The notes under the pieces: generated by a model | Database searches by the model: none | The model's input: only the letters and a program-made list of their open reading frames with translations | Told to the model about the DNA's origin: nothing | Source of the DNA: Brumimicrobium sp964346075 | GTDB taxonomy: Bacteria; Bacteroidota; Bacteroidia; Flavobacteriales_D; Crocinitomicaceae | DNA length: 32,890 nucleotides | Direction of reading: 5' to 3' | Assembly (NCBI GenBank): GCA_964346075.1 | Contig: CAYFTH010000026.1 | Span: 1 to 32,890 of the forward strand | Position numbers and translations under genes: made by a program | In this document: piece after piece, positions 14,720-23,918 of the stretch | How the letters are laid out: the number at the start of each line of letters is the position of its first letter | Position numbering within the stretch: position 1 is the stretch's first letter

Positions 14720-17230
14720 ATGAGACACTTGTTTTCTATAATATGTTTGATCCTTCTCGCCTTTTCATCTTTTGGGCAGAAAATCGATTATAGTACCCCC
14801 CAAACCTATGAGGTTGGTCCTATTCGTGTAAAAGGTGTAGATAATTTTGATCACCAGGCAATTAAACTTATTGCAGGACTAAGACAAGGGCAAAAAATAA
14901 CCATACCGGGAGAAGAAATCACAAAAGCCATACGTAACTTATGGAAAGAAGATATCTTCTCAGATGTACAAATCAAATTGGATAAGGTAGTCGGAGATAT
15001 TGCGTATTTATCCATTCACCTTAAACCGCGTCCAAAATTATCGCGATTTCGTTTTGAAGGTGCTAAAAAGAAAGAGGCGGATAAAATTCGTGAAAAGATC
15101 AATTTGTTTTCTGGAAAGAACATAACAGAGAATTTGCTTTTTACGACTCGTTCTAAAGTTACTGGGTTTTATCGCGAAAAAGGATATTATAATGTAGATG
15201 TTAATATTAAACGCGTTAAGGACTCTCTTATGAATAATTCTGAAATCTTTATTATTCAGATTGAAAAAGGGGAGCGAGTGAAGATTGGCGAAATCAACTT
15301 TCATGGCGTAGAATCAGTGAAGGAAGGAAAGTTGAGACGAAAAATGAAAGATACCAAAGAGAAAGCATTCTGGCGTTTCTTCAAGCGATCGAAATTTACA
15401 GTCTCTGCTTACGAGCGCGATATTGAAGCAATGATGATGGAGTTTCAGGCCATTGGGCTGCGCGATGCTGAGATTGTGAAAGATTCGATCTATATGATTG
15501 ATGAAAAGAATTTAGGGATTGATATTTACATTGATGAAGGTCAAAAATATTACTTTGGAGATATCGAATGGGTCGGAAATTCGAAATATACTTCGGGTTA
15601 CCTGGACACTGTATTAGGCATAAATAGAGGAGATATCTACAATAAAGAATTATTGGAAACGCGGTTATTTCAATCAATGAATGGACGAGATATCACTTCT
15701 CTCTATATGGATAAGGGACACTTGTTCTTTCAAATAACACCAGTTGAGGTCAATGTGGATGATCATCATATCGATTATGAAATGCGCATAGTTGAAGGCA
15801 AGGAAGCCCGGGTGGAAAATATCATCATTAAAGGAAATTACAAGACGAATGATTATGTAATCCGTCGCGAAATCAGAACTAAACCCGGCGATCTATTCAA
15901 TCGTAATGACATTATTCGGACACAGCGTGAATTGGCGCAACTCGGCTATTTTGATGAACAATCATTCCAGGTTAATCCGATTCCAAATCCAGCAGATGGT
16001 ACAGTAGATATCGAGTATATTGTAAAGGAAAAGTCATCGGATCAAATTGAGCTCTCAGGAGGTTATGGAGCTCAGCGATTGATTGGTACGCTTGGATTGA
16101 CGTTCAATAATTTCTCGATTCAAAATTTATTCAACAAATCAGCCTGGCAGCCCCTTCCAGCTGGGGACGGGCAGACGTTGTCCCTTCGTGCTCAAACCAA
16201 TGGTACATTTTATCAATCGTACAATTTCTCATTTACTGAGCCTTGGCTTGGAGGTAAAAAACCAAATGCATTTTCAGTTTGGATGAACCATTCGCAATTT
16301 GGAAATGGCTTCAATCGAAAAGAACCTGATTATTCAGGGGTGTCTATTACTGGTGTGGGGGTAGGATTGCAACGACGCAAGAAAATACCAGATGATTTCT
16401 TTAGTGCCTATTATGAATTATCCTACAATTATTACGATGTAACGGATTACGGCTCTGTGTTTGATTTTGATGATGGTTATTCAAATAACATAGCTTTGAA
16501 ATATGTGCTTTCTCGTAATTCAATAGATGCACCTATATATCCAAAAAGCGGTTCTAAGATAGCACTTACAGGAAAAGCGACGTTGCCATATTCTTCTTTT
16601 GATGGAATCGATGATTACAGTGCAGTAAGTGAGCAAGCGCGTAACAAATATGCAGAGTATTATAAAATTAAGTTTACAGGTGAATGGTATTTACCTTTGA
16701 CACCTGACAAAAAACTTGTATTAAGTCCGAAGATAGGATTTGGCTTTATGGGGGCTTATTCTCAAGCAAAAGGGTTGACACCTTTTGAACGTTTTTATTT
16801 AGGAGGAAACGCGCTCACAGGAGTTGCTCGTCTGGACGGTCGCGAACTAATTTCATTGCGGGGTTATGAAGAACAAGAGATTTCTTCGTCACTCGGTGAT
16901 CCGATTATCTCTAGATATTCAGTAGAATTGCGCTATCCGATTTCTCTCAATCCTTCTGCGACATTTTTCGTACTTGCTTTTGCGGAAGCAGGAAATACGT
17001 TTACTGGGTTCGATACCTATAACCCTTTTAATGTGAAGCGAAGTGTTGGAGGTGGCGTTCGCGTTTATTTGCCAATGTTTGGTCTGCTAGGTTTTGATTA
17101 CGGATGGGGCTTCGATGCACTCGATCCACATAGTCAAGGGTTTGGATCAGGTAACGACGTTTCACGAATGGGTGGAAGTCCAGTGGGCGCCTTTCAATTC
17201 ATTATTGGGAAGAATTTAGGAGATTTATAA
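14720..17230 (+). CDS. bamA: Outer-membrane protein assembly factor BamA
   Basis: BamA folds and inserts beta-barrel proteins into the outer membrane. The 836-residue protein has a signal peptide (ends AFSSFGQ), five POTRA domains (about residues 28-430, e.g. PIRVKGVDNFDHQAIKLIAGL and EGKEARVENIIIKGNYKTNDYVIRREI) and a C-terminal 16-strand barrel beginning near residue 438. The conserved loop-6 motif is seen as SLRGYEE near residues 712-718. It follows uppS by 1 nt and is followed by two periplasmic chaperone genes that feed it. The C-terminus reads GAFQFIIGKNLGDL: the usual terminal aromatic of the beta-signal is replaced by a short extra tail. Confidence 0.96.
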   Translation: MRHLFSIICLILLAFSSFGQKIDYSTPQTYEVGPIRVKGVDNFDHQAIKLIAGLRQGQKITIPGEEITKAIRNLWKEDIFSDVQIKLDKVVGDIAYLSIHLKPRPKLSRFRFEGAKKKEADKIREKINLFSGKNITENLLFTTRSKVTGFYREKGYYNVDVNIKRVKDSLMNNSEIFIIQIEKGERVKIGEINFHGVESVKEGKLRRKMKDTKEKAFWRFFKRSKFTVSAYERDIEAMMMEFQAIGLRDAEIVKDSIYMIDEKNLGIDIYIDEGQKYYFGDIEWVGNSKYTSGYLDTVLGINRGDIYNKELLETRLFQSMNGRDITSLYMDKGHLFFQITPVEVNVDDHHIDYEMRIVEGKEARVENIIIKGNYKTNDYVIRREIRTKPGDLFNRNDIIRTQRELAQLGYFDEQSFQVNPIPNPADGTVDIEYIVKEKSSDQIELSGGYGAQRLIGTLGLTFNNFSIQNLFNKSAWQPLPAGDGQTLSLRAQTNGTFYQSYNFSFTEPWLGGKKPNAFSVWMNHSQFGNGFNRKEPDYSGVSITGVGVGLQRRKKIPDDFFSAYYELSYNYYDVTDYGSVFDFDDGYSNNIALKYVLSRNSIDAPIYPKSGSKIALTGKATLPYSSFDGIDDYSAVSEQARNKYAEYYKIKFTGEWYLPLTPDKKLVLSPKIGFGFMGAYSQAKGLTPFERFYLGGNALTGVARLDGRELISLRGYEEQEISSSLGDPIISRYSVELRYPISLNPSATFFVLAFAEAGNTFTGFDTYNPFNVKRSVGGGVRVYLPMFGLLGFDYGWGFDALDPHSQGFGSGNDVSRMGGSPVGAFQFIIGKNLGDL

Positions 17231-17243
17231 TAAACCTGTAACT

Positions 17244-17810
17244 ATGAAAACACCGTTGAAAAAGTACTCTGTTTACAAGCTTATACCTGCTTTGATAGCT
17301 GTTGGCTGGGTCTTGATATTTGTTTTTGGTACGTCTTTTGCTATTCATGCTCAGAAGTATGCTTATATCGATTCGGATTACATTTTGGAAAGTATGCCAG
17401 CATATAACGAAGCGCAAGAAGAACTGAATAAGTATTCTGAACGATGGCAAAAAGAGATTGAGGATCGCTATAAAAAGATAAAAAAAAGAAAAGAGGAGTT
17501 TATGCGTGTTGAAGCCATACTTCCTGACGAAGAGCGAGAGGCAAGAAAAACTGAGATTGAAGAAATGGAATCGAAGACCTTGGAAATGCAACAAATGCGA
17601 TTCGGTGTTAAAGGTGATCTATTTGCAAAACGCAAGGAACTGATAGAACCAATTCAGGATAAAGTTTTTGAAGCCATGAAAAAGGTGGCCAGTAATCGAA
17701 ATTTCGCCTTCGTTTTTGACAAAGCGAATCAATCAAACCTTATATTTGCTGATCCGAAATATGATATTAGTAAAATGGTATTAAGAGAATTGGGGGTTAC
17801 ACCGCAATAG
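17244..17810 (+). CDS. OmpH/Skp-family periplasmic chaperone, copy 1
   Basis: Skp-family trimers hold unfolded outer-membrane proteins in the periplasm. This 188-residue copy has an unusually long N-terminus: 15 polar and basic residues, then a hydrophobic signal segment (LIPALIAVGWVLIFVFGTSFAIHAQ), with the mature start at KYAYIDSDYILESMPAY. A long charged coiled coil (about residues 55-135, with ERWQKEIEDRYKKIKKRKEEF) forms the tentacle. The C-terminal strand region (FAFVFDKANQSNLIFADPKYDIS) completes the body. It lies 13 nt after bamA and 28 nt before a second copy. Confidence 0.92.
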   Translation: MKTPLKKYSVYKLIPALIAVGWVLIFVFGTSFAIHAQKYAYIDSDYILESMPAYNEAQEELNKYSERWQKEIEDRYKKIKKRKEEFMRVEAILPDEEREARKTEIEEMESKTLEMQQMRFGVKGDLFAKRKELIEPIQDKVFEAMKKVASNRNFAFVFDKANQSNLIFADPKYDISKMVLRELGVTPQ

Positions 17811-17838
17811 TTTAACAATAAAAATAGGAGATAGAATT

Positions 17839-18372
17839 ATGAAGAAATTAATTGTTTTATTAGTGTTGATGATGGCATCAACCATGAATTTTGCACAATC
17901 AAAAGTTGCACACGTCAATACGCAGCGCGTATTGGATACTATGCCTTCGCGCAAAGCTGCAGAAAAAGAACTTCAAAACTTTGAGCAGCGAGCAGTCAAA
18001 GAGTTGCAAGAGACGCAGCAAAAGCTTCAATCAGATTATAAGAAGCTACAACAAGAGAAATCGACGATGAGTCCTACGGCTTATAAATTCGAGGAAGAAC
18101 GATTGATGAAGAAGTCGCAGGAATTTCAAACGAGACAGCAAGAATTGGATCAGCAGATTCAAGTATTGAGTCAGGAATTAAACAAACCAATTTTAGCACG
18201 TGTTCAAAAAGGTGTTGAGAAGGTCTGTGAATCTGAAAAGATTGACTATGTGATTGACGAGTCATCATTGTTATATAGTAACGGAAAAGACTTAACTAAT
18301 CTCGTGATTAAAGCCGTTATGAAAATGGAAAATGAATCCAAAGTTAATGTCCCTGATTTGGGTGATGAATAA
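17839..18372 (+). CDS. OmpH/Skp-family periplasmic chaperone, copy 2
   Basis: The second Skp-family protein in tandem has 177 residues. A classic signal peptide (MKKLIVLLVLMMASTMNFAQ) precedes SKVAHVNTQRVLDTMPSRKAA. The coiled coil is Gln/Glu/Lys rich (about residues 45-115), and the end is IDYVIDESSLLYSNGKDLTNLV. Tandem Skp copies after bamA are common in Bacteroidota, and the two are divergent enough to have separate roles. It is the last gene of the uppS-bamA block, followed by a terminator. Confidence 0.94.
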   Translation: MKKLIVLLVLMMASTMNFAQSKVAHVNTQRVLDTMPSRKAAEKELQNFEQRAVKELQETQQKLQSDYKKLQQEKSTMSPTAYKFEEERLMKKSQEFQTRQQELDQQIQVLSQELNKPILARVQKGVEKVCESEKIDYVIDESSLLYSNGKDLTNLVIKAVMKMENESKVNVPDLGDE

Positions 18373-18401
18373 CTAAAACATACATTCAATAGAAAGATTA
18401 C

Positions 18402-18436
18402 AGGTCGCTATCTTCATTGATGGCGGCCTTTTTTTT
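18402..18436 (+). terminator. Rho-independent terminator of the uppS-bamA-skp block
   Basis: An 11-bp stem (AGGTCGCTATC, 18402-18412, with GATGGCGGCCT, 18419-18429, two G-T pairs) and a 6-nt loop are followed by a run of eight T residues. The rest of the 242-nt gap to murI (18437-18602) shows no other clear feature. Confidence 0.92.
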
Positions 18437-18602
18437 GTGGTCTAATAGCAATGAGCTGTGGATGGAAAATTGAGGTATAGCGTATAAAAAAAACCAGTTT
18501 GCATTATTCTCTAGCGTCGGAGAAATGAAAATAGCTACATTAGTGAGGGTATCAAGTCTTCGAATCTATGTGAGCGAACAAACCAATTTATAGAAATTAA
18601 AC

Positions 18603-18610
18603 TATATTTG
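18603..18610 (+). promoter_or_regulatory. Candidate -7 element for murI
   Basis: TATATTTG is a perfect TAnnTTTG match ending only 4 nt before the murI ATG at 18615, implying a leaderless or nearly leaderless transcript. No TTG is found at the expected -33 distance. Confidence 0.42.
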
Positions 18611-18614
18611 GATT

Positions 18615-19454
18615 ATGCCCAAACAAGGTCCAATAGGCTTTTTTGATTCTGGATACGGTGGAATTACAGTATTGCGTGCGGTACGACGTTTGTTGCCCGA
18701 ATACAATTACCTGTATTTAGGAGATAATGCGCGAGCACCATACGGCACTCGTTCCTTCGACGTCGTTTATGACTATACCTGGCAAGGAGTGCGCACGTTG
18801 TTTGAACAGGGTTGTCAACTCGTGATATTGGCGTGTAATACAGCTTCTGCGAAGGCGTTGAGAAGTATTCAGCAAAAAGAGCTACTGGATTACCCCGGAA
18901 GGCGAGTGCTTGGTGTGGTCCGACCAAGCGCAGAAAGCATCGGTAAATTAAGTAAGAGCAATGAGGTTGTTGTTTTAGCAACTGAGGGCACCGTGAGGTC
19001 AGCATCTTATCCGATGGAGTTTGCGAAGTTTAGTCCTTCTACCAAAGTTCACCAGCATGCTTGCCCCATGTGGGTTCCTTTAGTAGAAAGCGGGGAGTAT
19101 AGAACACCAGAAGGCCAACTTATGATTAAGAAGGATATTCATGAGGTTCGAAGGTTGTATCCCAACGCTGATGTCTATCTTCTCGGGTGTACGCATTACC
19201 CTATCCTCGAGCCTTTTCTTCAGACTGTTATAGAAGATCAGGTTCATGTCGTAAGTCAAGGAGAGGTCGTGGCTACATCGCTGGAACGTTATCTTAAAAG
19301 GCATTCATGGCTGGTTCGAAAACTTCAGACGGGACGTTCAGTCCAGTACATGACGACAGAAAATGCTGTTATTTTTGAAAGGCGGGTCTTCGAATTGTTT
19401 GGGCAACGTTGTCGTGCAGAACAAATAAAAATCTCAGATAATGGCATTGATTAA
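18615..19454 (+). CDS. murI: Glutamate racemase
   Basis: MurI supplies D-glutamate for peptidoglycan by interconverting L- and D-glutamate. The 279-residue protein has the N-terminal GFFDSGYGGITVLRAV (Asp 11, Ser 12) and YLYLGDNARAPYGTRS. Both catalytic cysteines are present: LACNTASAK (Cys 74) and LLGCTHYPILEP (Cys 192). LATEGTVRSASY is also typical. The first half starts directly at the conserved motif, so no later start is possible. Its last 14 nt overlap the next gene, suggesting translational coupling with the gamma-carbonic-anhydrase-like protein. Confidence 0.96.
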   Translation: MPKQGPIGFFDSGYGGITVLRAVRRLLPEYNYLYLGDNARAPYGTRSFDVVYDYTWQGVRTLFEQGCQLVILACNTASAKALRSIQQKELLDYPGRRVLGVVRPSAESIGKLSKSNEVVVLATEGTVRSASYPMEFAKFSPSTKVHQHACPMWVPLVESGEYRTPEGQLMIKKDIHEVRRLYPNADVYLLGCTHYPILEPFLQTVIEDQVHVVSQGEVVATSLERYLKRHSWLVRKLQTGRSVQYMTTENAVIFERRVFELFGQRCRAEQIKISDNGID

Positions 19455-19962
19455 AACGATTCAGGGGAAAAGCCCGCAATTAGATAAGGCTCATTGGATA
19501 GCTGAAAATGCGACCATCGTAGGAGACGTTCAAATGGAATATGGTGTTACGGTTTGGTATAATGCAGTCATACGGGGTGACGTAAACAGAGTACAGTTAG
19601 GTAAAAATGTTAATGTTCAGGATGGCGCAGTGATTCACTGTACTTATGAAAAATCTAAAACCCAGGTGGGTGAAAATGTTTCCATTGGTCACAATGCTAT
19701 CGTTCATGGTTGTCATATTGCGCCCAATGTACTTATAGGTATGGGGGCAATTGTCATGGATCATGCCGTCATTAATTCGAACACAATCATCGCAGCTGGT
19801 AGTGTGGTGCTGGAGAATAGTCAGCTCGAACCCAATGCCATCTACGCGGGTACTCCTGTTCGAAAAGTTAAAGCACTTAGTCAGGATCAGTTCGAACAGG
19901 AAATTGAACGCATTGCTTCAAACTACAGAATGTACGCAGAATGGCAAGAAGAACCACGTTAG
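19441..19962 (+). CDS. Gamma-carbonic-anhydrase-like hexapeptide-repeat protein
   Basis: This 173-residue left-handed beta-helix protein is of the YrdA/PaaY/gamma-carbonic-anhydrase group. It starts MALIKTIQGKSPQLDKAHWIAENATIVGDV and runs through hexapeptide turns. The three zinc-ligand histidines expected for gamma carbonic anhydrases are present: IHCT (His 66), and IGHNAIVHG (His 84 and His 89, five apart as in the family). Arg 45 (VIRGDV) is also conserved. The end is YAGTPVRKVKALSQDQFEQEIERIASNYRMYAEW, the usual helical tail. Many such proteins show weak or no carbonic anhydrase activity, so the reaction is not certain. The start overlaps the murI end by 14 nt. Confidence 0.9.
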   Translation: MALIKTIQGKSPQLDKAHWIAENATIVGDVQMEYGVTVWYNAVIRGDVNRVQLGKNVNVQDGAVIHCTYEKSKTQVGENVSIGHNAIVHGCHIAPNVLIGMGAIVMDHAVINSNTIIAAGSVVLENSQLEPNAIYAGTPVRKVKALSQDQFEQEIERIASNYRMYAEWQEEPR

Positions 19963-20069
19963 ACCTGTATAGTTTTAGGAAATTCTATCGTTTAACAAAT
20001 TTTTTTATTCCAAAATGAGCTTAGATTTGTTACAGGAACATTTCGTCACTGTGAATACAATTTTAAAAG

Positions 20070-20104
20070 TTGTTAAATTATCTAAATGATTTTTTCTATA
20101 TTTA
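20070..20104 (+). promoter_or_regulatory. Candidate promoter for the T9SS-cargo operon
   Basis: TTG at 20070-20072, a 24-nt spacer, and TATATTTA at 20097-20104 give a near match to the Bacteroidota consensus (last base A, not G; spacer a little long). It ends 42 nt before the receptor ATG. The 184-nt gap before the operon shows no clear terminator for murI and the gamma-CA gene. Confidence 0.4.
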
Positions 20105-20146
20105 CGGTCTTCGAAAAAATAAGTGAGAATTAATTAATAAAATCTT

Positions 20147-23100
20147 ATGATACGTAAACTCTACTTTGTACTATTAAGTCTCGTATTAACGGCCGGGTAT
20201 TCGTTCGGTCAGGCGGGTAGTGGAACCATTAAGGGGTCAGTAATTGATGGAGATTCAAACGAGCCTATTCCTTTTGCTAAAGTTGTGCTTTATCAGGGTG
20301 GCATCGTCAAAGGAGGTACAGAAACCGACTTTGATGGTAAATTTCAGTTTCCATCAGTAACTTCTGGTACTTATGATGTTGAATTTCGATCTACCGAGCA
20401 TCAGCCGGTGCGAATTAATGATGTGCAAGTCTCTCCAGAAAAAATTACCTTTTTGGATAAAACAGAATTGACCAAGCCTGAAGACGTTCAGGAAATGGAG
20501 GAAGTAGAGATTGTTGCTTATAAGGTGCCGCTGATCAATAAAGATGGTGGTGCTCAAGGTTCGACGATTACTCGTGAAGATATTGATAAGCTGCCAGTAC
20601 GTTCAGCTTCAGGTGTTGCTACTACCGTTGGTGGAGTAAACGAGTCTGAAGGATCTGGGGGTATTAGTGTGAGAGGGTCTCGTGAAGGCGCTTCTTATTA
20701 CTATATAGATGGTATTAAAGTTCGAGGGTCTTCCAATCTTCCGAAGTCTGCGCTTCAAGAGGTTCAGGTAATCACAGGAGGTGTACCTGCTAACTACGGT
20801 GATGCTACCGGTGGAATTATTTCTGTAACAACACGTGGTCCATCTGCGAAATATTTCGGTAGTATTGAGGCCGTTTCTTCTGGTTTTTATGTGAAAGGTG
20901 AAGATCCACTAGGTTATGATGGTCAGGTTTATGGACTCGACAAATTTGGATATAACTTATTCGAAGGTATGGTCTCAGGACCATTACTAATGAAAAAAGA
21001 CTCTACAGGGAAGAAGACAGACCCCATACTTGGGTTTTTAGTTTCTGCCACGTTCAATGATCGATTGGATCCCAGACCATTTGCAGATGGTGCTTGGCGG
21101 ATAAAGAAGGATGTTCGGCAGGAGTTATTAGAAAATCCATTGCGACCATCTTCAGGAGGGGAAGGTAACTTCAATAATTCAGACTTTCTGCGGAAAGAAG
21201 ATTTTGAAAAAGTTCCCTGGAAAATGAATGCGCGTAGAACAACCATTTCTGGTGCTGGAAAAATTGATGTAAACACCGGACCCACCGTAAACTTAACATT
21301 CGGTGGATCAATGAACTATAATTTCGGTAAGAATTATAGCTACGCCAATTCATTGTATAATTTTGAAAACTTTGCAGATAGAAATAGTTTAGACTGGCGA
21401 GTATATGGTCGCTTTCAGCAGCGCTTCAGAAATACTGATGAGAATAGTAGTTCTAAAGTAGAGAGTTTTTATTATAACCTGATGGTTGATTATTCCAAGT
21501 CCAACAGAAAAACGTTTGATGAGAGCCACGAATATAATATCTTTAATTACGGTCATGTTGGTTATTTTGAGACAACGCGCCGTCCAACTTACTCTTTCAA
21601 TAGTGCGAACGATAGTTTGATCCACGATGGTTTTCGGGATGTTGAAGTTGATTTTACTCCCTCAGAAATTAACCCATCGCTAGCTGCTATTACGAGTCAG
21701 TATTACGATATCAATGAAGGGAATCCTTTTGGTCGTTACGAAAATTTAACTCAGATATTGCAGGGGAATGGATTGCGAAATGGTGATCAACCTAGTAGTG
21801 TTTACAGCCTCTGGGGTAATTTGGGTACTCCTTTTAATGGTTTCTCAAAAGCCGAAGCGGAGCAATTGCGTTTTACAGGTTCCGCGTCCCTGGCAATAGG
21901 AGGACATAATATTTCGCTTGGTGTTGAGGTCGAACAACGCTGGGATCGCGGTTGGAGTAATGGTAATCTCGGGCCGATCGGTATATGGGAGGTTGCCCGT
22001 CAATACATGAATTCTCATATTGTAGAGTTAGACAAAAATGATGCTTCTTACGACTTCTTCGGTACTTATCCTCGTGTAACATACGATCGTCTGAATACGG
22101 GTTATGCAGCAAACGAAGGTGATGGTGAATTTGGTGGAGCAGTAGAGAATGATGAGCAGACTTTCTTTGATTATAACTTTAGGAACGAAATTGGTTTGGA
22201 TCCAGCAGGTAACGATTTTGTTGATATTGATGCATATGATCCAAATATCTTCTCATTGGATATGTTTACTCCTGACGAACTGTTTAATCAGGGGCAAAAT
22301 TTCGTTTCTTATTATGGATATGATCACACAGGTGAGCGCGTTTCAGGTAACACTGATATCAATGCTTACTTCAACGAAACGGATGACAATGGTAACTACC
22401 GTCGATTCATTGGTGCTTTTCAGCCGACTTATGTGGCTGGATATATTATGGATAAGTTCTCGTTCGATGATATTATTTTCAACGTAGGATTACGTGTGGA
22501 TGTATTTGACGCCAACCAGCCGGTATTGAAAGATCAGCACCTATTCTTCAACGCGCGTTCAGCTTCTGAAGCGCAAGCCTTAAAAGCGGACGATCCAAAT
22601 TCTTATGACTGGGTAGAAATTCCTGAAAGTATTGGAGATGATTATGTAGTTTATGTGAACGATATCAATAACCCTTCTCAAATTAATGGTTTTAGAAACG
22701 GAGAAACCTGGTATAATGCTGAAGGTATAGAAACGCAAGATCCTTCAACGATATCAGGTAGTGCTGGTATTGCCCCCTGGTTGTTAAATCCAGAGCAAGA
22801 AACTCCTTCTGCGGATGCGTTTAAGGATTATGATGTTGCTATTAACTTTATGCCCCGTATAGCATTCTCTTTCCCGATTTCAGATGAGGCGAGTTTCTTT
22901 GCGAATTATGACATCTTAACAAAACGTCCGACTTCTGGTTTGCGTTTTGACCCATTAGATTATCAATTTGTGGAGGACAGAAGTAATATCATCAACAATG
23001 CAAATTTGCGACCAGAGAAAACGATTGATTATTCTTTCGGGTTTCAGCAGGTAGTAACGAGAACTTCTTCACTTAAGTTTAATGCGTTCTATCGTGAATT

Positions 23101-23899
23101 GCGCGACATGGTGCAGGTACGTAATGTTTTCGAAGCTTACCCTTCAACTTACAGAACTTACGGGAACCGAGATTTTGGTACGGTTAAAGGTTTGACAGTA
23201 GAATATGATTTACGTAGAACTGGTAATATTAGAATGACTGCCAACTATACGCTGCAGTTTGCTAATGGTACAGGTTCTGACCCCAACTCAGCATTGAGTT
23301 TTGTGAATTCAAACCAACCTGATTTAAGAACGGTTTATCCGTTTTCTTACGATCAGCGTCACGCATTTTCAATAACATTTGACTACCGATATGGACAAGG
23401 TAAAGACTACAATGGTCCTGTTATAAAAGATGTGAATATACTTGAAAACACAGGTTTAAATGTAATTACGCGAATCAACTCGGGAGAGCCTTATTCTCGT
23501 CAGAAAAACATAACACCTTCTGCAGCTGGAGGTGGTACGCCACAACTGATTGGTGGGTTAAACGGTTCAAGAAAACCCTGGACATACCGATTGGATTTAC
23601 AGCTTGACCGTACATTTAATCTGGAATTTGGTAAAGATGGTGAAAAGAAAAAACGTGCGTTCTTAAATGTTTATGTACGTGCAACCAACCTTTTCAATCA
23701 GTTTAACGTAATCAATGTGTACCGAGCAACTGGTGTTCCTGATGACGATGGGTTCCTTGCTGCCGCTCAATGGCAAACGACTATTCAAAACCAACTTGAT
23801 GAGCAGTCTTACCGTGATTTGTATAGCATGTTCATGAGGAATCCGTTTAACATTAGTCGACCAAGAACAATTCGTTTAGGTGTAAAATTAGATTTTTAA
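20147..23899 (+). CDS. Large TonB-dependent receptor with CarboxypepD_reg domain
   Basis: This 1250-residue outer-membrane protein has a signal peptide (ends AGYSFGQ, about residue 22) and a CarboxypepD_reg-like domain (about 25-110, with GTIKGSVIDGDSNEPIPFAKV and TDFDGKFQFP). A probable TonB box (EEVEIVAYKVP, about 118-128) precedes a plug (about 138-235). The plug contains ITREDIDKLPVRSASGVATTVGGV, ISVRGSREGASYYYIDGIKVRG and LQEVQVITGGVPANYGDATGGIISVTTRGP. The barrel follows with very long acidic, Asn-rich loops (e.g. around residues 680-740) and ends ISRPRTIRLGVKLDF. It is longer than typical nutrient receptors. It is not a SusC partner: no SusD-like lipoprotein follows. Instead a T9SS-type cargo and a PorV-like protein come 19 nt and about 4.3 kb later. 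The substrate is unknown. Confidence 0.92.
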   Translation: MIRKLYFVLLSLVLTAGYSFGQAGSGTIKGSVIDGDSNEPIPFAKVVLYQGGIVKGGTETDFDGKFQFPSVTSGTYDVEFRSTEHQPVRINDVQVSPEKITFLDKTELTKPEDVQEMEEVEIVAYKVPLINKDGGAQGSTITREDIDKLPVRSASGVATTVGGVNESEGSGGISVRGSREGASYYYIDGIKVRGSSNLPKSALQEVQVITGGVPANYGDATGGIISVTTRGPSAKYFGSIEAVSSGFYVKGEDPLGYDGQVYGLDKFGYNLFEGMVSGPLLMKKDSTGKKTDPILGFLVSATFNDRLDPRPFADGAWRIKKDVRQELLENPLRPSSGGEGNFNNSDFLRKEDFEKVPWKMNARRTTISGAGKIDVNTGPTVNLTFGGSMNYNFGKNYSYANSLYNFENFADRNSLDWRVYGRFQQRFRNTDENSSSKVESFYYNLMVDYSKSNRKTFDESHEYNIFNYGHVGYFETTRRPTYSFNSANDSLIHDGFRDVEVDFTPSEINPSLAAITSQYYDINEGNPFGRYENLTQILQGNGLRNGDQPSSVYSLWGNLGTPFNGFSKAEAEQLRFTGSASLAIGGHNISLGVEVEQRWDRGWSNGNLGPIGIWEVARQYMNSHIVELDKNDASYDFFGTYPRVTYDRLNTGYAANEGDGEFGGAVENDEQTFFDYNFRNEIGLDPAGNDFVDIDAYDPNIFSLDMFTPDELFNQGQNFVSYYGYDHTGERVSGNTDINAYFNETDDNGNYRRFIGAFQPTYVAGYIMDKFSFDDIIFNVGLRVDVFDANQPVLKDQHLFFNARSASEAQALKADDPNSYDWVEIPESIGDDYVVYVNDINNPSQINGFRNGETWYNAEGIETQDPSTISGSAGIAPWLLNPEQETPSADAFKDYDVAINFMPRIAFSFPISDEASFFANYDILTKRPTSGLRFDPLDYQFVEDRSNIINNANLRPEKTIDYSFGFQQVVTRTSSLKFNAFYRELRDMVQVRNVFEAYPSTYRTYGNRDFGTVKGLTVEYDLRRTGNIRMTANYTLQFANGTGSDPNSALSFVNSNQPDLRTVYPFSYDQRHAFSITFDYRYGQGKDYNGPVIKDVNILENTGLNVITRINSGEPYSRQKNITPSAAGGGTPQLIGGLNGSRKPWTYRLDLQLDRTFNLEFGKDGEKKKRAFLNVYVRATNLFNQFNVINVYRATGVPDDDGFLAAAQWQTTIQNQLDEQSYRDLYSMFMRNPFNISRPRTIRLGVKLDF

Positions 23900-23918
23900 T
23901 TAGTAAATTATCGTAATT

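Noticed and set aside
17244..18372. Tandem Skp genes as a recent duplication
   Set aside because: The two proteins differ widely in sequence and N-terminal layout, and two Skp copies after bamA is usual in this phylum.
19963..20146. Imperfect dyad TTGTTACAG...CTGTGAATACAA as an operator
   Set aside because: The arms need a bulge of several bases and the pattern is not repeated, so chance is as likely.
20929..21285. A 118-residue antisense frame inside the large TonB receptor
   Set aside because: It is fully covered by the receptor's plug and barrel coding sequence and shows no protein-like features of its own.
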